59,012 bases of DNA from NCBI GenBank assembly GCA_014800735.1, contig JAAVFP010000006.1, positions 13,989 to 73,000 of the forward strand, given 5' to 3'. A program made the translations under genes and the position numbers. Positions 52,504 through 59,012 of the stretch are shown one piece after another (within the stretch, counting starts at the first letter, position 1; every line of letters starts with the position of its first letter). The notes beneath the pieces were generated by a model. That model ran no database searches and had not been told where the DNA came from. It worked only from the letters and a program-made list of their open reading frames with translations. The DNA comes from Bacteroidales bacterium (GTDB lineage Bacteria > Bacteroidota > Bacteroidia > Bacteroidales > Muribaculaceae).

Positions 52504-52848
52504 ATGGAAACTATCACAAATATTATCGCACAGTATCACCTCGAAGGGCTCCTTGTGGGAGCTGCCACATTCCTTATTATCGGACTATTTCACCCACTGG
52601 TAATTAAAGGCGAATACTACTTCGGCACCGGCTGCCGCTGGGCCTTCGCAGTGCTGGGCGTGCTGATGTGCGGCGTGTCGCTGGTGGTGGAATCAACCAC
52701 GTGGTCCATCCTGGCCGGAGTGGTGGCTTTCTCGTCGTTCTGGTCCATCAAGGAAATCAGCGAGCAGCGCGAGCGTGTGCTCAAAGGCTGGTTCCCGCGC
52801 AACCCAAAGCGAAAAGGTGACTACGGCGACGAACCTGCGGGCCACTAA
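52504..52848 (+). CDS. DUF4491-family small membrane protein
   Basis: The 114-aa product has three hydrophobic segments at about residues 16-36, 48-66 and 68-86. The conserved piece LIIGLFHPLVIKGEYYFGT lies near residues 23-41, and SIKEISEQRERVLKGWFPRNPKR forms the basic C-terminus. This is the DUF4491 pattern found across Bacteroidota. Function is unknown. It sits upstream of groES on the same strand with a 141-nt gap and is probably not co-regulated with it. Confidence 0.85.
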   Translation: METITNIIAQYHLEGLLVGAATFLIIGLFHPLVIKGEYYFGTGCRWAFAVLGVLMCGVSLVVESTTWSILAGVVAFSSFWSIKEISEQRERVLKGWFPRNPKRKGDYGDEPAGH

Positions 52849-52869
52849 TTGCGTTATCACTACCGAAAG

Positions 52870-52882
52870 TGCCAAAATGGCA
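52870..52882. promoter_or_regulatory. inverted repeat upstream of groES, possible heat-shock operator
   Basis: TGCCA-AAA-TGGCA is a perfect 5-bp inverted repeat with a 3-nt spacer. It ends 18 nt before a -7-like word (GATATTTG, 52901-52908) and about 108 nt before the groES start. The classical CIRCE element is absent. A regulatory role is inference. Confidence 0.3.
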
Positions 52883-52989
52883 GAGGCAACAATTTGGCGC
52901 GATATTTGCATTAACTTAAAACGACGGCTCGCTCCGCCAATGGAGTGTGTCCGGTAGAAATACAGAAACTAATTAAACACAAACTATAT

Positions 52990-53265
52990 ATGAAACTCAA
53001 ACCCCTTGCCGACCGCGTACTCATCCAGCCTACCGCGGCCGAGGAAGTAACCAGCTCAGGCATCATTATCCCTGACTCAGCAAAAGAAAAACCCCTTCGT
53101 GGCACCGTAGTAGCTGTAGGCAACGGCACCAAGGACGAAGAGATGGTTGTGAAAGAAGGCGACGAAGTGCTCTACGGCAAATATGCCGGCACCGAAATCG
53201 AATTCGCAGGCGATAAGGTGCTGATTATGCGCCAGAACGAAATTCTCGCCGTTATCGAGAAATAA
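52990..53265 (+). CDS. groES: co-chaperonin GroES
   Basis: The 91-aa length is normal. The start [14 protein letters not shown] and the body ([24 protein letters not shown] ... [32 protein letters not shown]) match GroES throughout, including the mobile loop. It forms the seven-membered lid of GroEL. The groEL gene follows after 48 nt. The start at 52990 fits the family; the upstream GTG at 52945 does not. Confidence 0.98.
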   Translation: MKLKPLADRVLIQPTAAEEVTSSGIIIPDSAKEKPLRGTVVAVGNGTKDEEMVVKEGDEVLYGKYAGTEIEFAGDKVLIMRQNEILAVIEK

Positions 53266-53277
53266 GCGCACGCCTGA

Positions 53278-54948
<1,671 letters not shown>

Positions 54949-54973
54949 TCCCCCACTTCCCGAATAAAAACAC

Positions 54974-55008
54974 AACTCCCGACCTTCACGCCGAAGGCCG
55001 GGAGTTTT
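54974..55008. terminator. shared terminator of groEL and the TonB-receptor-like gene
   Basis: A 14-bp stem with one mismatch (54974-54987 with 54993-55006) sits between convergent genes. T residues follow on the plus strand and A/T-rich sequence on the minus. Confidence 0.8.
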
Positions 55009-55037
55009 CAATTATAAGCGTGTTTCAAAGCTCTTAG

Positions 55038-57671
55038 TTATAAGACGTTGAATCGAACTTTAACCATAACGTTACGGGGACGCAAATCATATACGCTTCT
55101 GTAAATATTCATCCCGTCATAGCTGACTCTCGAGAACTGTTTTCGGTTGAAGATATTGTTAAATTCGAGTTCAACATCACACCTCATAAATTTATAGGTG
55201 AGTTTGACGTCACAGAAAAGAGAATTTCGCCCTTCGTCTGTCATATTGGTATAGTTGTTTTCCGCAGCAAAGTTCGCTACCATTCGCTGTACGGGAAAGA
55301 AATTCAAATCCAGGCGACCGGTATATTGCCTGACAGCCGGTGCCTTGGTTTTATTAATTTCAGTAAAGCTCTTGCTCTCGCCGTAGGCCAAGCCAAGAGC
55401 CGCGCCCATCCATCTTGCAGGAGTTGTGGCAAACATCAGATTGGTGCTCCAATATTGCGCTTTATAGTCAACCGGCTCACTATTGATAATCTGCCGACTG
55501 ACATTGAGGCTATAGTTACCGTTGAGTTTTACGGTCGATTCCCAGAATCCCAAGCCCTTATTGATGTTGGCAGAAAGTGTGAATCTATCCGACACATACG
55601 GAAGTTCATATACAGTTCTGATTGTAGCCAAGCCATCATACTCATAGCCTGTCATAGTATTATGCCAGCTCCTCCACCAGCTTCCGGATGCATTGCCGAA
55701 TAGTTGAGCAATAGCATTCTTGTAGTGATAACCAAAAGTTGAGTACCAGATTTTGTCGCTCAATGTTTTTTCAATAAGATACTGCCGGAATGAGAGATAA
55801 TCAGTCATCACGATTCCCGACGCTGCTCTGCCGGAATTATCGCGCATCTGATAGAACGACGAATTGAGTTCCCACCAGCTTTTACCCAATCTGTAAGTCA
55901 ATCGGCATGAGGGCATTATATTTAGATAACTCCACGTTCTATCACGAGTAGTATCCAGTTTGTCGTTCAGCCATTGGAGGTCATAGCTTATCGGGAGCAT
56001 CAGTTCAACGTAGAAGTCATTATTGACATAATACGAAATACGTGGCTCAATACCCACCTGACCTTTTCCAAAAGTGTATTTATTATCCGTCAGAGCGGGA
56101 GCCTCAAAGCTCAATCCCTCCATTAAAGAAGCTACAGACTCTATATCGACATTGCCGAAGGCAAGCAAGTTCAAATAGAACTTTTCAAACCGATAGCCAG
56201 CCCCGGTCGATGCTTTTACCCGAAAATCGTCGGTAGTATAATCTTGTTTCACATCCTCAGTATCATCCTGCCCGAAAATAGATGCAGGAGCGACGGTGAG
56301 TGTCTGAGGTCGATGATTCCAGCCGACGGCAAAATCAAGTTGCCAGGATCTCGAACCCGAGTTTGAAATCAAGGAAATCCTATCATCTATCATAAACGAC
56401 GGATTCCGGAGTATCTGTCCCACGCTCTCTGAACCGGTCATAAAGCTCGATGATGTCATGGCCTCTCCTTTATCTTTATTCCAGCCTGCATTGACATTGA
56501 GAGTGTTTGCAATATACAGATTGGGCGCATTCTTTTTAAAGGTATTTGATGCGCGGAGAGTGTGCACATAGTTCTTTACTGATATCTTCTGAGAAATCCA
56601 ACGGTAGTCGCCCGTGGGGAGATATTGCTCTGTGGTTGATTCGCCGATGTTCTGCAATATATCGGCGATATACCCCAAACTTAGATTTACGGTTGTAATG
56701 GAGTCAATTTTTAAGATATTGTTGGTGGTAATAGTATTGGAACGGTTATTCAGATATCGTTTTGACGCTACCCCCGGAACTCCCGGAGATACGACAGATA
56801 GGGGTGCCTTGTTGAGGAACTGTATAGACTCGTCTCCGGTTAGCGACTTCTGCTCGGCGGTAATATTATCACCGCTATTGTTTCCCTTATATGTGGTGAT
56901 GGTCTGAGCCTTCTTTCCGAAATACATTGCAACGGCCTCGGCGGCCCACATCATGGGCTTGTAGCCCGCGCCAACCATACCATTCAGTGAAAAAGTGCCA
57001 CGCGCCGAAGATTTAAGGGTGAGATTCAAAGTCACGTCGTCGGTCGGCACCCTATCCTGCAAAGCCCTTATGGGCTGATGGTTCTGATATACCTGAACTG
57101 AAGCAACATCGTTTGCTGAAATATTATTGGTCGCAATTCCATATCGTCCTTCAAGCAAATCCATATTCTCCACATAGAAATTCTTGACGGTCTTGCCATT
57201 AAATGTAATGCGGCCGGATTCGGACACCTCAAGTCCGGGCATTTTCTTAATAACATCACCGATAACGCGGTCCGACTCACTTTTGAACGCTGCAACATTA
57301 TAACTAATGGTATCGCCACGCTCTTTGATCTTATCAGCCACAACAACTACATCTTTCAATACATTCCCACTCTGAAGAGTAAAATCAACCCGACTTGATG
57401 AGGCGACGATATCTTTCTTAAGAGCGTTATAGCCCAACATTGAAGCCTTTACAGTTATGCTATCGGACTTTGCTAAAAATTCAAGTTCGTATTCTCCGGT
57501 CTCATCAGCCATTGTATGCGCCACCAGTCGGCCGGCATCCATAACTGTAATCATAGCCTCAAGTGGTTCGCCGGAACTATCAGATACACTGCCATACAAT
57601 TTGATTTGAGCACATATCGCCTGTGCGCAAATCAATATCATGAAAGAAGTTATGACGAAAATTCGTTTCAT
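55038..57671 (-). CDS. TonB-dependent-receptor-like outer membrane beta-barrel protein
   Basis: The 877-aa product has a signal peptide (MKRIFVITSFMILICAQAICAQ). A carboxypeptidase-regulatory-like domain follows at about 23-105 (LYGSVSDSSGEPLEAMITV). A plug-like region at about 110-215 shows KERGDTISYNVAAF, VIGDVIKKMPGLEV and VQVYQNHQPIRAL. A barrel occupies about 225-877, ending in RNVMVKVRFNVL, an outer-membrane C-terminus with a final hydrophobic strand. This is the PF14905-type barrel family often paired with GLPGLI proteins. No TonB box is clear. It is the last gene of a lower-GC operon, 12 nt after the GLPGLI gene. The cargo is unknown. Confidence 0.85.
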   Translation of the reverse strand: MKRIFVITSFMILICAQAICAQIKLYGSVSDSSGEPLEAMITVMDAGRLVAHTMADETGEYELEFLAKSDSITVKASMLGYNALKKDIVASSSRVDFTLQSGNVLKDVVVVADKIKERGDTISYNVAAFKSESDRVIGDVIKKMPGLEVSESGRITFNGKTVKNFYVENMDLLEGRYGIATNNISANDVASVQVYQNHQPIRALQDRVPTDDVTLNLTLKSSARGTFSLNGMVGAGYKPMMWAAEAVAMYFGKKAQTITTYKGNNSGDNITAEQKSLTGDESIQFLNKAPLSVVSPGVPGVASKRYLNNRSNTITTNNILKIDSITTVNLSLGYIADILQNIGESTTEQYLPTGDYRWISQKISVKNYVHTLRASNTFKKNAPNLYIANTLNVNAGWNKDKGEAMTSSSFMTGSESVGQILRNPSFMIDDRISLISNSGSRSWQLDFAVGWNHRPQTLTVAPASIFGQDDTEDVKQDYTTDDFRVKASTGAGYRFEKFYLNLLAFGNVDIESVASLMEGLSFEAPALTDNKYTFGKGQVGIEPRISYYVNNDFYVELMLPISYDLQWLNDKLDTTRDRTWSYLNIMPSCRLTYRLGKSWWELNSSFYQMRDNSGRAASGIVMTDYLSFRQYLIEKTLSDKIWYSTFGYHYKNAIAQLFGNASGSWWRSWHNTMTGYEYDGLATIRTVYELPYVSDRFTLSANINKGLGFWESTVKLNGNYSLNVSRQIINSEPVDYKAQYWSTNLMFATTPARWMGAALGLAYGESKSFTEINKTKAPAVRQYTGRLDLNFFPVQRMVANFAAENNYTNMTDEGRNSLFCDVKLTYKFMRCDVELEFNNIFNRKQFSRVSYDGMNIYRSVYDLRPRNVMVKVRFNVL

Positions 57672-57683
57672 AGAATGATGGTG

Positions 57684-58577
57684 TTACTCTAACTCAAGCT
57701 GTGTGTATGGGTGACGACGAGAAGTAATTTCTTTAGTAAAGGTCATATCAGTAAAAACAGAGTGACCGGTTGTCTTTAAATAATCCTCATTCAGGGCACG
57801 CTGGAGTTTCCACACTTTATCGCGGGTAGATAGTTTATACTTGTTGCCTCGGGGTGCAAAGATTGGGAAACTACCATTCTCTACGGCAACAGCTTCAAAG
57901 GTATAAATTCCTTCGTCATCGGCCACCTTCATAATCAAGCCAGGTAAACCGCCGAATTTCCAAGGGCCATATTCAACGGGAATGTCAGGAGTAAACCATG
58001 CCGTGAAATCACGCCCACGCCAATGGCAGGTGGCCTTGAGACACTCATATCCGCAAACTTCAGCCACTTCGTCTTCGATTTGCCAGTCAAAAAGCGGAAG
58101 ATTCTCGGTATAATATAGGTTTTCCGAATCAAGTTCTCTCGGCATGGTTGCCCATTCGGTCAGGACGCCATCTTTAGTCGTTATCTGGGAATACTGATAT
58201 TCAATCCATTTACTACGATTATAGCCTCCAAGCCAACGCGCGGGAGGATAAGCAACATTCCGACCGTGGGTATTGAACCAGTTTGCAAGGCTATCTTCAT
58301 TAACTTCAATAAAATAGCTGCTGTAATCAGTCATATCAGGAGCGATCTTCAGTTGTCCCTCATCGATCCATGTTGACTTGTCTGCCATATCTTCAGCATT
58401 GAAAGCGTATCTGATGCGGATATTTGCATCAGACACCTTTTCTCGGCCCTCCGTAGCAGATTTCACATTATTAGCTATGGAAATCTTAGCATCTGTATCT
58501 TTTCGTTGGGCGTTAAGCGATGTATGTGAAATGCCTACAAGTAGTACAGCTATAAGTAACTCTATTTTGATTTGCAT
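57684..58577 (-). CDS. GLPGLI family protein
   Basis: The 297-aa product has a signal peptide (MQIKIELLIAVLLVGISHTSLNA) and the family name motif in WKFGGLPGLIMKVADDEG near residues 205-222. It also has EVCGYECLKATCHWRGR and FTAWFTPDIPVEYGPWK. The function of GLPGLI proteins is unknown; they are secreted and often encoded beside TonB-receptor-like barrels, as here. It ends 12 nt before the barrel gene and starts 42 nt after a partial paralogue. A 312-bp stretch is about 94% identical by eye to that paralogue. Confidence 0.9.
   Translation of the reverse strand: MQIKIELLIAVLLVGISHTSLNAQRKDTDAKISIANNVKSATEGREKVSDANIRIRYAFNAEDMADKSTWIDEGQLKIAPDMTDYSSYFIEVNEDSLANWFNTHGRNVAYPPARWLGGYNRSKWIEYQYSQITTKDGVLTEWATMPRELDSENLYYTENLPLFDWQIEDEVAEVCGYECLKATCHWRGRDFTAWFTPDIPVEYGPWKFGGLPGLIMKVADDEGIYTFEAVAVENGSFPIFAPRGNKYKLSTRDKVWKLQRALNEDYLKTTGHSVFTDMTFTKEITSRRHPYTQLELE
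57768..58079. repeat. 312-bp near-identical segment, first copy (GLPGLI paralogues)
   Basis: This copy aligns without gaps to 58701-59012 (offset 933) with about 19 mismatches counted by eye. It includes an unbroken identical block of about 100 bp (roughly 57817-57920) and an identical final block of about 50 bp. The uneven spread of mismatches suggests gene conversion. Confidence 0.85.
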
Positions 58578-58619
58578 AATGATTATTTTTACTTCTAAAA
58601 GTTTCAGGATGTTATGTAG

Positions 58620-59012
58620 TCACTCTAACTCAAGCTGTTGATAAGGATGTTTTCGAGAATAAATTACTTCCCCGGTTTTATACTTTATAACGCTAAAATC
58701 GGTTGTCTTGAAATAATCCTCATTAAGAGCATGCTGGAGTTTCCACACCTTATCGCGGGTAGATAGTTTATACTTGTTGCCTCGGGGTGCAAAGATTGGG
58801 AAACTACCATTCTCTACGGCAACAGCTTCAAAGGTATAAATTCCTTCGTCATCAGCCACTTTCATAATCAAGCCCGGCAGCCCACCGAACTTCCAGGGTC
58901 CATATTCAACCGGAATGTCAGGCGTAAACCAAGCCGTGAAATCACGTCCACGCCAATGGCAGGTGGCCTTGAGACACTCATATCCGCAAACTTCAGCCAC
59001 TTCGTCTTCGAT
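58620..59012 (-). CDS. GLPGLI family protein, partial (5' end beyond window)
   Basis: The frame is open from the right edge (reading IEDEVAEVCGYECLK) to a TGA at 58620, giving 130 residues of the C-terminal half. WKFGGLPGLIMKVADDEG is present and identical to the downstream paralogue, while the C-terminal tail differs (KYKTGEVIYSRKHPY against FTKEITSRRHPY). It precedes the full-length paralogue by 42 nt and the barrel gene, forming one operon. The N-terminus and any signal peptide lie outside the window. Confidence 0.88.
   Translation of the reverse strand: MEDEVAEVCGYECLKATCHWRGRDFTAWFTPDIPVEYGPWKFGGLPGLIMKVADDEGIYTFEAVAVENGSFPIFAPRGNKYKLSTRDKVWKLQHALNEDYFKTTDFSVIKYKTGEVIYSRKHPYQQLELE
58701..59012. 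repeat. 312-bp near-identical segment, second copy (reaches window edge)
   Basis: This is the partner of 57768-58079. It is cut by the window edge, so the full repeat may be longer. Confidence 0.85.

Noticed and set aside
52870-52900. Sigma-54 promoter (TGGCA word) upstream of groES
   Set aside because: The required GC doublet at the fixed distance from GG is not there, and this phylum normally uses the TAnnTTTG system.

Overview
The window looks like the chromosome of a gut-type Bacteroidota, probably Bacteroidales and plausibly Muribaculaceae. Three things point there. Most genes are GC-rich. Start regions repeatedly carry the Bacteroidota -7 promoter box TAnnTTTG, often without a Shine-Dalgarno site. 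The gene families are typical of the phylum: GLPGLI proteins, DUF3256, DUF4491, choice-of-anchor J proteins with type IX-like C-terminal tails, and a TonB-receptor-like outer-membrane protein. The genus is inferred from text patterns only.

Layout. 1-6.9 kb: the edge of a REP-associated transposase with three hairpins beside it, a PpiD-like periplasmic chaperone, a 1,224-aa secreted modular protein, and a short promoter-to-terminator cassette that may be a small RNA. 6.9-11.3 kb: an MscS-type channel, a YfhO-type membrane protein and a short methyltransferase-like gene. 11.5-21.7 kb: an unbroken division and cell-wall run, rsmH-ftsL-ftsI-murE-mraY-murD-ftsW-murG. It stops at murG, where murC-ftsQ-ftsA-ftsZ would normally follow.

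21.7-27.4 kb is the accessory stretch. A divergent acyltransferase/AraC pair is bracketed by two 36-bp direct repeats. Next comes a four-gene operon with a phage-type capsid protein, a possible head-tail adaptor and a portal protein. No terminase, protease, tail or integrase gene is present, and the operon has its own host-type promoter. This orphan head module is the best candidate in the window for something undescribed.

27.7-37.4 kb: alanine dehydrogenase, then minus-strand operons (alkaline phosphatase and a GH3 ligase; xseB, xseA, DUF3256 and a DEAD-box helicase), a second small-RNA candidate, and an Ig-like secreted protein. 37.5-39.1 kb: an AT-rich HigBA-type toxin-antitoxin locus with a frameshifted toxin and a shortened antitoxin-peptidase. 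39.2-47.6 kb: an acyl-CoA ligase, HflX, transketolase, an OmpA-family protein and a secreted protein. 47.9-54.9 kb: a 1,498-aa paralogue of the first giant secreted protein, a DUF4491 protein and groES-groEL. 55.0-59.0 kb: a lower-GC minus-strand operon of two GLPGLI paralogues and a TonB-receptor-like barrel, running off the right edge.

The housekeeping genes are intact and form coherent operons. Signs of exchange or decay are confined to the left edge, 21.7-27.4 kb, 37.5-39.1 kb and 55-59 kb. Family names come from recognised motifs; no database search was possible.
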